The notes beneath the pieces were generated by a model. That model searched no databases and had not been told where the DNA came from. It saw nothing but the letters and a program-made list of their open reading frames with translations. The position numbers were made by a program, and so were the translations under genes. Shown here piece by piece: positions 28,822-38,573 of a stretch of 44,984 nucleotides of DNA. Each line of letters opens with the position of its first letter. Within the stretch, counting starts at the first letter, position 1. Origin of the DNA: a virus; IMG/VR virus record IMGVR_UViG_3300017963_000100, positions 1-44,984 of that record; one strand, given 5' to 3'.

Positions 28822-30305
28822 CTGAAAAATACGGTGTAAATGTTTATCCCGGCCCGACGAAGGGATCCCCGCCGTTATCGGTTGACACTGAGATCATAGC
28901 CTTGATCGGTTGTTTTCCGGTCGACAAAGCGACGAATCCAACTAAGGGCCATCCCCTTGAATGGTACGAGTGTAATTCATGGTCGGATTACAAAGCGGCG
29001 TACGGACATGAAGAGTTTTGGGGCGTTGATACCCTGCTAAGATCGGCCGGGTTCGTAACTCCGAAAAGCGCGCAACGTTTGATCGAGGGTTTCGCCCTGC
29101 GTCCCGTACTCATTTACAACATTTTCGACGAAACGAATCATACGACGCCGGTAGTAGACGAAAATGTAACGTTTGCGGCCGGCGCCGGCGCAGTTCAACC
29201 CGTCGCGAATGACTTTGCCCTAATCGATACCTTTGTGATCCAAGACGTAACCGATACGATCACATATGTAGAGGGCGTCGACTATTCACTTGAACGGAAC
29301 GCGACGACGGGCAAAGTAGAGATCACAAACCTAGGGGCCGGTATCGGAACAACCGACACGGTACACGTTGATTATGAATACTGCGATCCAACCGCCGTTA
29401 CGACGGCGCAGGTTAAAGCAGGGATCGACGAAGTACAAAACATAATAACCGCCCTTGGGTTCGCTAAATTGCCCGGTTGGATCCATTGCCCGAAATACTC
29501 GCAAGTCGCGATCAGTGGTACCGACCCGGCGGCGATTCGCGCGCAACTGCTTGTAAATTGTAACAACTTGAACGAAGTTTTTACAACCCGCGCTTTGTAC
29601 GACATAGACGAAACCGCGTACAATGTAACCGTTGCGGCCGGTTCGCCCGACTTGACGAAAATTTACGACGATAAAGACGTAACAAGCGAACACATTAGGA
29701 CGCTTTTCGCCGAAGGCGAAATGCCCGGCGCAACCGAGCAACTTTTAAGCGACTGGTTTTTAGGACTCCAAACGGCCGAAGTTGCGGCGAATCAGTTTCC
29801 GTGTGTTTCGCCCTCTAATCGGCTTTTGTCCAACTACACGCCGAATAACAAAATGTCTTTCCCGACGCAGTCGAACAGCGTACGGGACAAAGGTATTATT
29901 TGTGTTTGCCTGGACCCCGGCGATCGCGGTTGGGTTCTTTGGGGTACCTGGACGTCGTACTTTAACGGGACACAAACCGATCTTAGGTTGGATAGTACTA
30001 ACCAAAACGATCTCCAAAACTATCTAGTTAAGGCGATCACGCGGGACGTTTGGGTGCAAAACACGGATCGAAACTTCAACAAAACAACGGCCGAAGATTT
30101 TGTAGACAAATGGAACGGCCTAGGCAAACAGCAAGTATCAAAGGGTAAATTGCTAGGTTGGAACCTAGTTTTTGATCCCGCCGAAAACCCCGATCTTTCG
30201 CAGTATATCAAGTTTAACCTTTCGTTACTCGGTCCCGAACCAATGAAACGAACGGACGTTGAAATGCAAATAGATCTCAACTATTTTAGTACGTTATTCG
30301 GCTAA
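28818..30305 (+). CDS. Contractile tail sheath protein
   Basis: 495 residues. P2 FI-type sheath: YGVNVYPGPTKGSPPLSVDTEI, then ALIGCFPVDKATNPT, RPVLIYNIFD; an inserted domain at about 105-190 with VDYSLERNATTGKVEI; LGFAKLPGWIHCPKYS; and the C-terminal core GPVDPS-like region replaced by ICVCLDPGDRGWVLWGTWTSYF, ITRDVWVQNTDRNF, ending in LNYFSTLF. Forms the contractile outer tube. Its presence defines the myovirus morphotype. Confidence 0.9.
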   Translation: MTEKYGVNVYPGPTKGSPPLSVDTEIIALIGCFPVDKATNPTKGHPLEWYECNSWSDYKAAYGHEEFWGVDTLLRSAGFVTPKSAQRLIEGFALRPVLIYNIFDETNHTTPVVDENVTFAAGAGAVQPVANDFALIDTFVIQDVTDTITYVEGVDYSLERNATTGKVEITNLGAGIGTTDTVHVDYEYCDPTAVTTAQVKAGIDEVQNIITALGFAKLPGWIHCPKYSQVAISGTDPAAIRAQLLVNCNNLNEVFTTRALYDIDETAYNVTVAAGSPDLTKIYDDKDVTSEHIRTLFAEGEMPGATEQLLSDWFLGLQTAEVAANQFPCVSPSNRLLSNYTPNNKMSFPTQSNSVRDKGIICVCLDPGDRGWVLWGTWTSYFNGTQTDLRLDSTNQNDLQNYLVKAITRDVWVQNTDRNFNKTTAEDFVDKWNGLGKQQVSKGKLLGWNLVFDPAENPDLSQYIKFNLSLLGPEPMKRTDVEMQIDLNYFSTLFG

Positions 30306-30321
30306 AAAAGGAGGTTAGAAA

Positions 30322-30858
30322 ATGCCCGGACCTTTAGATCTAATTAAGTCGTTTACCGTATCTAAACAAGTCGTTTACATCGGGGGCGATCCTATGCCAT
30401 ACGTCGCGGAGGTTACGATCCCCGGGATAACGGCGCCAACTGAAACCTTTAACAACACAAGTACAGGCGGCGAACTTGAAGTCGCGGATCCGTGGCGCAA
30501 AATGCCCGACGGGGATGGCGAGATCAAGATCGAAGCCGAAGACAAGGCGCTTGCGGCTAAAATTTACGATTCGACTAAGATCCAATCGTTGAAACTTTCT
30601 TGCGCCGTCAATGCTCTTAATCCGCAGTTAGGCCAGTTTCTACCCTTGCCGATCGTGTATACAATCGGCGCGCAGTTTTTCGGGGTAGACCCGGGCGCAA
30701 TTGCGCAGGGCAAGAAACGCGACATAACCGCAAAATTCAAAATGTTCAATTACAAAATGTCGCAAAACTTTATCGACGTCGTCGACTTCGACTTTGCAAA
30801 CGGCGTGTACTTAGTTAACGGCGCGGATCTACTTGCGCTAGTTGGAGCAATTTTATAA
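30322..30858 (+). CDS. Tail tube protein (P2 FII-like)
   Basis: 178 residues. Beta-barrel tube pattern of the FII family: GDPMPYVAEVTIPGITAP, TFNNTSTGGELEVADPWRKM, DGEIKIEAEDKALA, GAQFFG, RDITAKFKMFNYKMSQ and a C-terminal DVVDFDFANGVYLVNG. Forms the inner tube under the sheath. AAAGGAGG site upstream. Confidence 0.87.
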   Translation: MPGPLDLIKSFTVSKQVVYIGGDPMPYVAEVTIPGITAPTETFNNTSTGGELEVADPWRKMPDGDGEIKIEAEDKALAAKIYDSTKIQSLKLSCAVNALNPQLGQFLPLPIVYTIGAQFFGVDPGAIAQGKKRDITAKFKMFNYKMSQNFIDVVDFDFANGVYLVNGADLLALVGAIL

Positions 30859-30899
30859 CATAAAGGAAAAGGAACCAATTTTTACAAAGGGGATCAACA

Positions 30900-31349
30900 A
30901 TGAACGACGAAACAAAAGAAACGGCGGCCGAAGTGATCGAAACGAACGAACAACCCGAAGCGACGGACGCCGAACGGCCAAAAACAAAACTTGAAAAAGC
31001 GCGCGAAGCAGTCGGGGATCTAAGTAAGGCACTCGAGAAAGACGCGGCGGCGAAGGGTTGGGACATTGCCGAAGACGACGAATTTCAAGAAACTTCGGCC
31101 CCGCCCAAGGTTCGACTATTAAGGCGATCACGAATAGGCGACGCGATAACGGCCGAACGAATCGCCCGTAAACATTTCGGCGGCGGTAAAGATGATTACG
31201 AACCAACCGTACAAGAGATTTCGATCGCGAAGTTTTCTTTAATAGCAAAATTCAACGGGGAACACTGGCCGATCCCCGATATAGAGGCGTTAGGTGAAGA
31301 TTTTTTTACGCACGTATTCGTCCGGTTTGCGAAGTATCTGGGCTTGTAG
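30900..31349 (+). CDS. Tail assembly chaperone, short form (P2 E-like)
   Basis: 149 residues. Acidic, disordered N-terminus (about 1-60) and a helical core (RSRIGDAITAERIARKHFG, VQEISIAKFSLIAKFNGEHW, DIEALGEDFFTHVFVRF). Lies between tube and baseplate as gpE does. It ends TAG 31347-31349, after the slippery T7 that gives the extended form. Confidence 0.8.
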   Translation: MNDETKETAAEVIETNEQPEATDAERPKTKLEKAREAVGDLSKALEKDAAAKGWDIAEDDEFQETSAPPKVRLLRRSRIGDAITAERIARKHFGGGKDDYEPTVQEISIAKFSLIAKFNGEHWPIPDIEALGEDFFTHVFVRFAKYLGL

Positions 31350-31495
31350 AAGCGACGATAATAGAAGCGCAGGCGATACTTTGGGCCGGCGGCGTACCGA
31401 TTTCGTATACTGACTTAATGAGGTACCCCGAGGATCATTTTACAAAGGTATTTCTTGAATATGCGAAAATCGTCAAGGAGAAAAAGCCGAAATGA
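30900..31495 (+). CDS. Tail assembly chaperone, -1 frameshift extended form (P2 E+E'-like)
   Basis: A -1 slip on GAT TTT TTT continues as Y-A-R-I-R-P-V..., then EATIIEAQAILWAGGVPISY and MRYPEDHFTKVFLEYAKIV, ending TGA 31493-31495: 198 residues. The region 31350-31491 has no other gene, and the new stop overlaps the next ATG (ATGA at 31492), the exact style of neighbouring genes. Paired short/long chaperones made this way are a hallmark of tailed phages and guide tape-measure assembly. Confidence 0.85.
31301..31307 (+). other. Slippery heptamer T TTT TTT
   Basis: In frame as GA[T TTT TTT] ACG inside the tail chaperone gene; P2 uses the close relative T TTT TTG at the same place. Confidence 0.85.
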
Positions 31496-31869
31496 CCGAA
31501 TACAAGCCCCAAGACTTACCAGGCTTTTACCGGCGCCTAAACTTCGAACAGATCGGCGGGGACGATTACTCTAGATACGTTCGAACGCAAAAAGGTATCA
31601 TACGCGAAATAGTCACGCCGAAATATTCCGTACCTCTTAGTCGCGAAGGTACCAAATTACACGAATACACGGATCGAAACGAAGTTAGCGCCGCAGTAAT
31701 GGCGCGGGACGAATTGATCCGCTTGACTGTTTTGTGGTACCCGGTCGTAAAATTCGAACGGGCGTTACTGTCCTACATTACGAACGACACGATCATAAAA
31801 GAGCTACTCCAAACAAAATTTTTACGCGATTCGTCCGCAGTATCGCCCGAGGTTTTTACAAATGGCTAG
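31492..31869 (+). CDS. Probable baseplate wedge protein, gp25/W-like
   Basis: 125 residues. Weak but suggestive fit to the GPW/gp25 family: PKYSVPLSREGTKLHEYTDRNEV followed by ARDELIRLTVLWYPVVKFERAL, corresponding to the usual GSRxxxPxxGxxL...I..AI..WEPRI.L pattern. Position directly before gpJ supports this. It overlaps gpJ by eight bases. Confidence 0.55.
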   Translation: MTEYKPQDLPGFYRRLNFEQIGGDDYSRYVRTQKGIIREIVTPKYSVPLSREGTKLHEYTDRNEVSAAVMARDELIRLTVLWYPVVKFERALLSYITNDTIIKELLQTKFLRDSSAVSPEVFTNG

Positions 31870-33295
31870 ACCCGACATTTTCGAACTAGATTTTTTAGAA
31901 ATTTTCAACGCCGCCGTTGACGATTTCCAGGGGAAAACCGGGTACACGCTGGAACGTCAAGACGCCGAACGCTTAATGCTACAGATTTTCGCCGACATGG
32001 TCTTTAAATGGGGTTCGGATTGGTTAGAGGCGAGCGCGCAAAATTACCTCGAGTATATGACCGGCGCGCAGTTGGACGCATACGGCGAAAATAACGAAGT
32101 CGATCGCCTGGCTTCAACGCCTTCAAAGACCGTCGAAAGGATCCATTTTGTCGGGGCGCTTGAAGTGTTCTATACGATCCACAAAAACACGTCGTTTACA
32201 GGTCAAAACGACAACGGGACTTTTACATATAAGGTTTTAGAAGACGCGATCGCAGTCCCCGAGGCGACATACATAGACGTACCCATTGAAGAGTATTTGG
32301 CGGACGGGGGTAATAGTGGCGAACTGTCCAATAAAATCGAAATCGGGGATATAAACAGCCTTGACGACCCCGACGGGATTTACTCGATCATAGATTCCGT
32401 TGAAAACCTACAAGAAACGTACGGCGGCCACGCGTCCGAATCCGACGACCATTACAAAAACCGATTACGGTACGTACTCGGGCAACCGTCGACGGCCGGC
32501 GCGTTCGATTCGTACAAGTTTCATTCGTTGTCGGCGCATGTCGGAGTCTTAGACGTCGGGATTTTGAAACCTGCTTGGGAAATAAAGATCTATTGTTTGC
32601 CTTTCAATTTTGAAAGCGAGGTAATAGGGGATCCGCTAAATCAAATTGATAACGTACGATGTACAGGCTTGACGACAACCGACACGGATCAAGGTCGTTT
32701 ATATTGGGACATAACCGGAACCCCGACGCGTACCGTTACTTTCTACCTGGACCCGGCCAAAACGATCGCGGTTGCGCAATACGTAGGGGCCAACGGGGTC
32801 GACGTACTAGCGTCGAATTTGCCCGGCCATACCGTACGAGTCGTTTTCGATTTGACGGGATCCACGGACGATACAGACGCTTTGAACTACCTGGAAACGT
32901 TCGCGATCCCAATGTGTGCAATCAATCAAATTATGAACCCTTCAACGGGAACGTCTAAAGTACGGCCGCTAAACGATATTGTTTCGGTTTATATGTCTCA
33001 AGAAACCACTTTTACGATCTCTAAACTCGAGATCCTTATTTTATCGGGGAACGTCGAAACGGTCGAAACGCAGGCCGCGCAGGTCGTCAACGCGTGGCGC
33101 GATTCGTTGCGAGGGGGCGCAGGTTTGGAAGCAATACGGGGCGATCTCGAAAGCCTGATAAGGCAAATCGGGGGGATCCATACCGTTGATATTGAATTAA
33201 ACAGCGATCCCGCGCTTAAAGTGGTACCGAATACCCAAGACAAGTATTTGACCTGCGCGCTACCTACGATCGCCGTCGGGGTCTACGTACCATGA
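31862..33295 (+). CDS. Baseplate protein J (gp47-like wedge)
   Basis: 477 residues. J-family layout: helical N-terminus (LEIFNAAVDDFQGKTGYTL, MVFKWGSDWLEASAQNYLEYMTG), the ASTPSKTVERIHF beta region, SDDHYKNRLRYVLGQPSTAGAFDSYKF (the conserved EsDexyRxRi..ap...t.Gt...Y motif), and a C-terminal domain with RQIGGIHTVDIELNSDP. Builds the baseplate wedge. Overlaps gpI by four bases. Confidence 0.87.
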   Translation: MARPDIFELDFLEIFNAAVDDFQGKTGYTLERQDAERLMLQIFADMVFKWGSDWLEASAQNYLEYMTGAQLDAYGENNEVDRLASTPSKTVERIHFVGALEVFYTIHKNTSFTGQNDNGTFTYKVLEDAIAVPEATYIDVPIEEYLADGGNSGELSNKIEIGDINSLDDPDGIYSIIDSVENLQETYGGHASESDDHYKNRLRYVLGQPSTAGAFDSYKFHSLSAHVGVLDVGILKPAWEIKIYCLPFNFESEVIGDPLNQIDNVRCTGLTTTDTDQGRLYWDITGTPTRTVTFYLDPAKTIAVAQYVGANGVDVLASNLPGHTVRVVFDLTGSTDDTDALNYLETFAIPMCAINQIMNPSTGTSKVRPLNDIVSVYMSQETTFTISKLEILILSGNVETVETQAAQVVNAWRDSLRGGAGLEAIRGDLESLIRQIGGIHTVDIELNSDPALKVVPNTQDKYLTCALPTIAVGVYVP

Positions 33296-33966
33296 TATTT
33301 GAAAACATAGATCGCGCGTTCCTTTGGCGGGATTTCGACAACGTTTTAGCCCGGGACAATGAAACCGTTCAAGGCTATTTAGACGTTTTGGATAAAGCCT
33401 TTCATATTGACACGCCGACGCGTACCAGTTTGAACACAAAGATCCAAAACGTTACGACCTGGACGGCGATCAAAAACGGGACTTTGTCAGAACCAATGAT
33501 GGATCTAATTGCCCGTCAATTGAATTTTCCCGCGTGGGAATATGTCGGGAAATACAACTTAATCGCCCCTTTCGATACGGTCTTAAAGCGAAAGCGGGAA
33601 ATGTTGAAACACATAGTACGATTAATGCGCGTTCGGGGAACCCCGTACGCCGTCGAACAAATTTTACTAGCCTTTGGGTTTACCGACGTAATCATACACG
33701 AAAATATATCGGTCGATATATTGTACGACGGAACATTTAGTTACAACGGCCAGGGCGTTTACGCGGGGACTTTGATCCATCAATTGTTCAATGTGGAATT
33801 AACGACGACTCTAGACATTGCAACCGCGCCGACGCCCGACGAACAGTTAGACGCGATCGTATCTATCGTAAATAGTTTTAAGAAATACCGGCCCGAATTG
33901 TATCAGGTGATCGCGCATACCCCGAGCTTTCCCGGCGGTATGACTCGCACCATATGGGAGTTTTAA
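33292..33966 (+). CDS. Baseplate/tail protein I (P2 gpI-like)
   Basis: 224 residues. gpI-type: IARQLNFPAWEYVGKY (the 'lA.ql.v..w' region), KREMLKHIVRLMRVRGTPYAVEQILLAFGFTDVIIHE (the 'R.li......h...GT..ai...l...g' motif), and a C-terminal FKKYRPELYQVIAHTP. Wedge component that links J to the fibre network. Confidence 0.87.
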   Translation: MIFENIDRAFLWRDFDNVLARDNETVQGYLDVLDKAFHIDTPTRTSLNTKIQNVTTWTAIKNGTLSEPMMDLIARQLNFPAWEYVGKYNLIAPFDTVLKRKREMLKHIVRLMRVRGTPYAVEQILLAFGFTDVIIHENISVDILYDGTFSYNGQGVYAGTLIHQLFNVELTTTLDIATAPTPDEQLDAIVSIVNSFKKYRPELYQVIAHTPSFPGGMTRTIWEF

Positions 33967-33969
33967 AAA

Positions 33970-35607
33970 ATGCCTTGGATACCGACAATTTCTAAAATAA
34001 TCGATTTTGGTAAATCCTGGATCGATAATATGGTAATCCCCGCAACGACCGATCCGGTATTAGGCGAAGACGATCCCGGGGGAACCCCGATCGCGATCGG
34101 TTCTATGGGGTCCGCCTCGGGGTTGGCTTTCGCTTACCTTTCGAACAACTTACAGTATCTTCGCGACGTAATGATATTTGACGACGTAACGATCAACGTT
34201 TCAAATATTACGGAACTGGCCGCCGCTTTGGACGTACTCGATCGGGTCATTTACGTACATAAAGACAAAACTTTTGCGATCAATTTGGCGCCGGGTTCGT
34301 ATGTTTGGCCGGCGCCGGGTTCGGAACCCCGATCGGCTTTACATGCTTACGGTATAAGCGGCGCCGGGTCCGTTTTGTTTACGGTTGCCGGCGTAACTAT
34401 TGAAGGCGAATGTACAAGCGTTCGGCCATTGATTGAATTTATGGATTGTACCTGTAATTTAGTAGTTTCGGGCGCCGTTATCCTTAACAACGATACAAAC
34501 GGATCGGCCCGGGCCGTTACTTTTGACAACGTGCGACAAGTTACCGCCCTTGATTTGACGATCCGTAATAAAGTACTTGGGAATACTTTGTCGTCGGGCG
34601 TTTATTGCAGGGAGGCCGATTTTGTGGATCTCGGGTTGACTATTAATAACACGGTTGGACTTGATACCGGCGTTGGGCGCGCCGTTTACGCCCGGCAAAA
34701 TTCGCGAATTTATTTTGACTCGGGTAATTTGACGGTCGGTAAGTTAACGAACGAAGTTTTTCATTTAGAAAAAAGTTCGCAAGTATTATTCGAAAATTTC
34801 GATAGTTGTTTGCCTCTCGGGGCGGATACGGGGTTAACTCACGACGATCCCGCAAGCGTTGATCCAAGTTCGCGGATCGCTATACAACTTGGATCAAGTT
34901 CGGGATCGGGTACGTCTTCAAGTCCATATGTAATAACGGTTGCTTGGGAATCGGGAACGGATACGGCGAAACTAGTACAATATATTTTCGGACTACTACC
35001 CCGGCCGCTTGACGTTTGGATAAAACTGAAATTACCCGCCGGGACAATGACCGATCCGATCGAAATAAAGGATATTGAAGGGCGCGGGGGTTTGTTGATT
35101 GAAGGTAATACCGTAAAATCGGACTTTGCGACCGATCAAGACTCTATTATTGACGACGACGACGGCGCGTTAATAATAAAGCGGGTAAAAGTTCCCGTTT
35201 TGGTTAGTTCAATTCGTTGCGATAACGATCAAGGGCCGGCGGCGATCGAGATCAACGGGTCCGATAACGTACAAATTTATTTTTGTTATCTGATAGCCGC
35301 AACTGGAACGGGCGGATCGCCTGTTTTCGGTAATGGTCTTTTTGCGTTGGGACCGGATACGAACGTATATTTATATAAAAATTATTTCGGGGCGTGTAAC
35401 CAGTACGGGATCAACGCGTACAACGGCGCGCAGATTGCGGCGCCTTACAATACCGAAGTCGATTCGGGATCGAATCGTCCGCAACAAGAGGGGAACAACG
35501 CCGATTTTGCTTCGGTCATACGACGATCCGTAAATAGCGGCCAGTTTGTAACCGGTGCCGGCGGGATCGATCGTAAAGATCTAGGCGGACAGGTATGGTT
35601 TAGTTAA
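33970..35607 (+). CDS. Baseplate-attached beta-helix fibre/spike protein
   Basis: 545 residues. A short N-terminal anchor (MPWIPTISKIIDFGKSWIDN) is followed by a right-handed beta-helix-like region: VIYVHKDKTFAINLAPGSY, VLFTVAGVTIEGECTSVRP, VVSGAVILNNDTNG, LDLTIRNKVLG, and later SSIRCDNDQGPAAIEINGSDNVQIYFC. Pectate-lyase-type folds of this kind bind or cut surface polysaccharide. It occupies the gpH fibre slot after I. No active-site residues could be assigned. Confidence 0.7.
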   Translation: MPWIPTISKIIDFGKSWIDNMVIPATTDPVLGEDDPGGTPIAIGSMGSASGLAFAYLSNNLQYLRDVMIFDDVTINVSNITELAAALDVLDRVIYVHKDKTFAINLAPGSYVWPAPGSEPRSALHAYGISGAGSVLFTVAGVTIEGECTSVRPLIEFMDCTCNLVVSGAVILNNDTNGSARAVTFDNVRQVTALDLTIRNKVLGNTLSSGVYCREADFVDLGLTINNTVGLDTGVGRAVYARQNSRIYFDSGNLTVGKLTNEVFHLEKSSQVLFENFDSCLPLGADTGLTHDDPASVDPSSRIAIQLGSSSGSGTSSSPYVITVAWESGTDTAKLVQYIFGLLPRPLDVWIKLKLPAGTMTDPIEIKDIEGRGGLLIEGNTVKSDFATDQDSIIDDDDGALIIKRVKVPVLVSSIRCDNDQGPAAIEINGSDNVQIYFCYLIAATGTGGSPVFGNGLFALGPDTNVYLYKNYFGACNQYGINAYNGAQIAAPYNTEVDSGSNRPQQEGNNADFASVIRRSVNSGQFVTGAGGIDRKDLGGQVWFS

Positions 35608-35611
35608 TCAA

Positions 35612-36115
35612 ATGATCAAAGATTCGATCAGACTTGCGAACGTGAAAAGTTACGACGGTAACTACGCGATCGTTGTACTTCAACAAGGCCACGGATCCGA
35701 AGCCGATCGAACTCTTGAGGGCGTTTTACCGACTCGCATAAATATGGGATCGCAGGAATTACCCAACGTAGGCGCGGACGTCTTGATCGCTTTCGACCAT
35801 GTCGGGGACGCTTATTTACTAAAGGTAATCGCGTCGGACAATCAACCATTACCCAACGCAGACGAACCCGAAACCCTGGTATACGATAATCTAAACGAAA
35901 TACCGACGGATAATATCAAATGTTCGATTACGAAAGCGGGGAAAGTCGCGGCGGAAAAAACCGATCCGGTACATGGTCCCGTCGAATTAATTACGATCCT
36001 TTACGATACGATCAATTTGATCGCTACTTCAACTTGTCCGCCGGGTTCGGCGTTAACGAACGCCCCGGCGATATTGATCGAAAATATTAAGTTACTTGGG
36101 TACAAAAAGGTTTAA
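35612..36115 (+). CDS. Tail spike / puncturing protein (gpV-like OB fold)
   Basis: 167 residues. The N-terminal OB-type domain (IRLANVKSYDGNYAIVVLQ, RTLEGVLPTRINMGSQELPNVGADVLIAFDHVGDAYLLKVI) resembles that of V/gp5.4-type central spikes; the C-terminal part is a short beta region with LINAP-like SALTNAPAILIENIK. A role as membrane-piercing tip is inferred from fold and place before the tape measure. Confidence 0.6.
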   Translation: MIKDSIRLANVKSYDGNYAIVVLQQGHGSEADRTLEGVLPTRINMGSQELPNVGADVLIAFDHVGDAYLLKVIASDNQPLPNADEPETLVYDNLNEIPTDNIKCSITKAGKVAAEKTDPVHGPVELITILYDTINLIATSTCPPGSALTNAPAILIENIKLLGYKKV

Positions 36116-36117
36116 AA

Positions 36118-38052
36118 ATGGCGGACGAAACTTTTGAAGCTGCGTTACGGTTAGTTCTACAAGACGAACTAACAAAGGCGCTAAAAAATACCCGGGCGAA
36201 ATCGGACGCCGCCGCCAAAGGTACCGCGAAGGGTTGGACAAAGGCTTTCGCAAAAATGCGAAAGGGTATGTCCAAAGCCCAAAAAGACATACAAAAAGGG
36301 CAACAACAGATCCGATCCGGTCTAACGACCGTCGCGGCGGGGGTAGGTATAGCGGCCCCGCTTGCGCTTGCGGCGAAAAGCGCCGCCGGGTTCCAGGATC
36401 AAATGGCCGAAGTTGCGACGCTTACCAAAAAATCGGCTAAAGAAATAACGGCGGAGTTCGGCCCCATTGTGAACGCTACCCGTACGACTTTCGGGAAAGA
36501 AGCGCAGGGGACGATCAAAGCTCTATACGATGGATTTTCGGCGGGGGTTCCCAAGACGAAGGCGGCCGCCGACGCGTATTTAAAAGCAGTCGGCGAAATG
36601 GCGTTAGGCGGAAAAACGGATATGACAAGCGCCGCCGACGCAATTACGACCGTCAAGAACGCGTGGGCGTTTGAAGGGTTATCATTCAAGCAGATAACCG
36701 ATCAGACTTTCGCCGGCGTCCAGGCCGGGAAAACGACAATAACCGAGCTTTCGGCGTCAATGGGGCAAGCGGCGTCGACCGTTGCCGGCGCGCGGATCAA
36801 GTATCAAGAGTTTATAGGAGCAACGGCGGCGCTTACGGCCTCGGGCGTCAAAACGCCGCAGGCAATGACACAGATCGCCGCGTCAATTGCGGCCATACAA
36901 AAACCGAGTAGCGAGGCGGTAAAATGGTACCGTAAAATCGGCGCAGAGATCACGCCGTTGACGTTTAAAAACCGAGGGTACGCGGGAACGATCGACTATA
37001 TCAAAGGCAAGGTCGACGCGTACACGACGAGCGAAGACGAACGCGCCGAAATTTTTAATAAATTGATTAGTTCAGTTGAAGCGGGGCGCGCAGTTTTCGC
37101 CCTGGCCGGCGATCAAAACGCAGTATTTAAACAATCGGTTGACGACGCCGCGAAAAGTCAAGATCTAATGGGCGAAGCGGCGGACAAAATGCGCGAAGGC
37201 CCAATGTTTAAATACAAACAAGCAGTACAAGAGACTAAGATCGCTTGGGAAGCGTTCGGGACTGTTACCGCGCCGATATTTTCCGACTTATTAGAGACAA
37301 TGTCCCCGCTTATTAAAGATATAACCGAGTGGACCCGCGAAAACCGGGACTTAGTCAAGACCCTTGCAACGGCCGCGCTTTGGATTAGTGCCTTAACCGT
37401 GGCTTTCGGAGTTCTAAAAACGGTAATGGGCGTCGCAACGGTGATCAAAGGCGTTACAACGGCCCTTTGGAGTATGAACGCGGCGATCCTGGCTAACCCC
37501 TTTGTATTGATCGCGGCGGCCGTTATAGTGGCGATCGGGCTTGTTGCCGGCGGTTTGTACATGCTGATCACTCGTACCGACGAAGTCGGTATGTTTTTTC
37601 AATTAATGGGCCTGGACATATCGAAAGTTTTCAACGAAATACAGTTGACAATTTTCAATACGTTGGACGCTATAAGTAAAAAAGTTGCGCCGTTGACGGG
37701 CATAATTAAGCAATTTACAGGGGTTGATCTGTCCGTCAATTGGACTTCGAACATAGACGAACAAAAGCAGGATCTAGCAGATATTGAAAATCAATCAAAT
37801 GAGATCCTAAAAATGCAAAACGCCATACAAACCAGGCGCGAAGAGTTAGAGGCGAAAAACAAAGGAAAGGGCGCCGGGGGCGGCGGGATCGATACGATGA
37901 ATTTAGGCGGTATTACTAACAATTTAGTATTACCCGCCGGCGTCCCGATTTCACAAATGGACATCGACAAACTAGGGATCCAAATGGAAAAGAAAACGAT
38001 CGAAGCTATGAACAAAGCTAAAAAGCAAAAGAACCGGGAAAAGGTCGACTAA
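36118..38052 (+). CDS. Tail tape measure protein
   Basis: 644 residues. N-terminal helices, GLTTVAAGVGIAAPLALAAKSAAGFQDQMAEVATLTKKSA (TP901-type core), helical repeats, a hydrophobic block at about 420-483 (LATAALWISALTVAFGVLKT, NPFVLIAAAVIVAIGLVAGGL), and a coiled C-terminus. Sets tail length: at about 1.5 angstrom per residue a tail near 100 nm is expected. Overlaps gpU by one base. Confidence 0.9.
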   Translation: MADETFEAALRLVLQDELTKALKNTRAKSDAAAKGTAKGWTKAFAKMRKGMSKAQKDIQKGQQQIRSGLTTVAAGVGIAAPLALAAKSAAGFQDQMAEVATLTKKSAKEITAEFGPIVNATRTTFGKEAQGTIKALYDGFSAGVPKTKAAADAYLKAVGEMALGGKTDMTSAADAITTVKNAWAFEGLSFKQITDQTFAGVQAGKTTITELSASMGQAASTVAGARIKYQEFIGATAALTASGVKTPQAMTQIAASIAAIQKPSSEAVKWYRKIGAEITPLTFKNRGYAGTIDYIKGKVDAYTTSEDERAEIFNKLISSVEAGRAVFALAGDQNAVFKQSVDDAAKSQDLMGEAADKMREGPMFKYKQAVQETKIAWEAFGTVTAPIFSDLLETMSPLIKDITEWTRENRDLVKTLATAALWISALTVAFGVLKTVMGVATVIKGVTTALWSMNAAILANPFVLIAAAVIVAIGLVAGGLYMLITRTDEVGMFFQLMGLDISKVFNEIQLTIFNTLDAISKKVAPLTGIIKQFTGVDLSVNWTSNIDEQKQDLADIENQSNEILKMQNAIQTRREELEAKNKGKGAGGGGIDTMNLGGITNNLVLPAGVPISQMDIDKLGIQMEKKTIEAMNKAKKQKNREKVD

Positions 38053-38573
38053 TGGCGGATTCGTTGATATGGGGTACTTTTGGCGGGGTTGTCTTTGAGT
38101 TTTTGACGTCCCCCGAGTATGGATCGTTTACGCGGCGAAAGTCGGCAAAATTTGAAGAGCATGATCGGATCGTTTCCAGGTTACCAAACGGACAACTAGC
38201 AGGCCAAAAACCAGTAAAAGAGATCAACGGTTTAGATCTCGATACAATCAATTTTACTTGTAAAATTTCGTCTATTATTCTGCAATCGATGGATCTAAGT
38301 TTGGGCGCCGCCCTGGCCGGCGCGTTGGGCGTCGGTTCGATCGTTCCTTTGGGCGAATTTGAAGACGACGAACGATTTAATGGAAAACCGGCGGAGTTCG
38401 CCGACGCTTTGATCGAAATAATGGATAGTCAAAGGTATGAAGCGTTTTCAGTTGGGGAACGTTTTTTCGGTTTGTTTACGATCGACGGTTTGGACATGAC
38501 CGAAAAGCATAAAAAAGACGGCGAACTTTTACATATTGAGATTAGATTAGATCTCAAAGAATGGATCGATTAA
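38052..38573 (+). CDS. Tail protein U (P2 gpU-like)
   Basis: 173 residues. gpU pattern: LIWGTFGGVVFEFLTSPEYGSFTRR, RIVSRLPNGQLAGQKPVKE, INFTCKISS near the middle and RFFGLFTIDGLDM..H.KDGELLHIEIRLDLKEW at the end. Completes or terminates the tail in P2-type phages. TAATG overlap with the following gene. Confidence 0.85.
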   Translation: MADSLIWGTFGGVVFEFLTSPEYGSFTRRKSAKFEEHDRIVSRLPNGQLAGQKPVKEINGLDLDTINFTCKISSIILQSMDLSLGAALAGALGVGSIVPLGEFEDDERFNGKPAEFADALIEIMDSQRYEAFSVGERFFGLFTIDGLDMTEKHKKDGELLHIEIRLDLKEWID

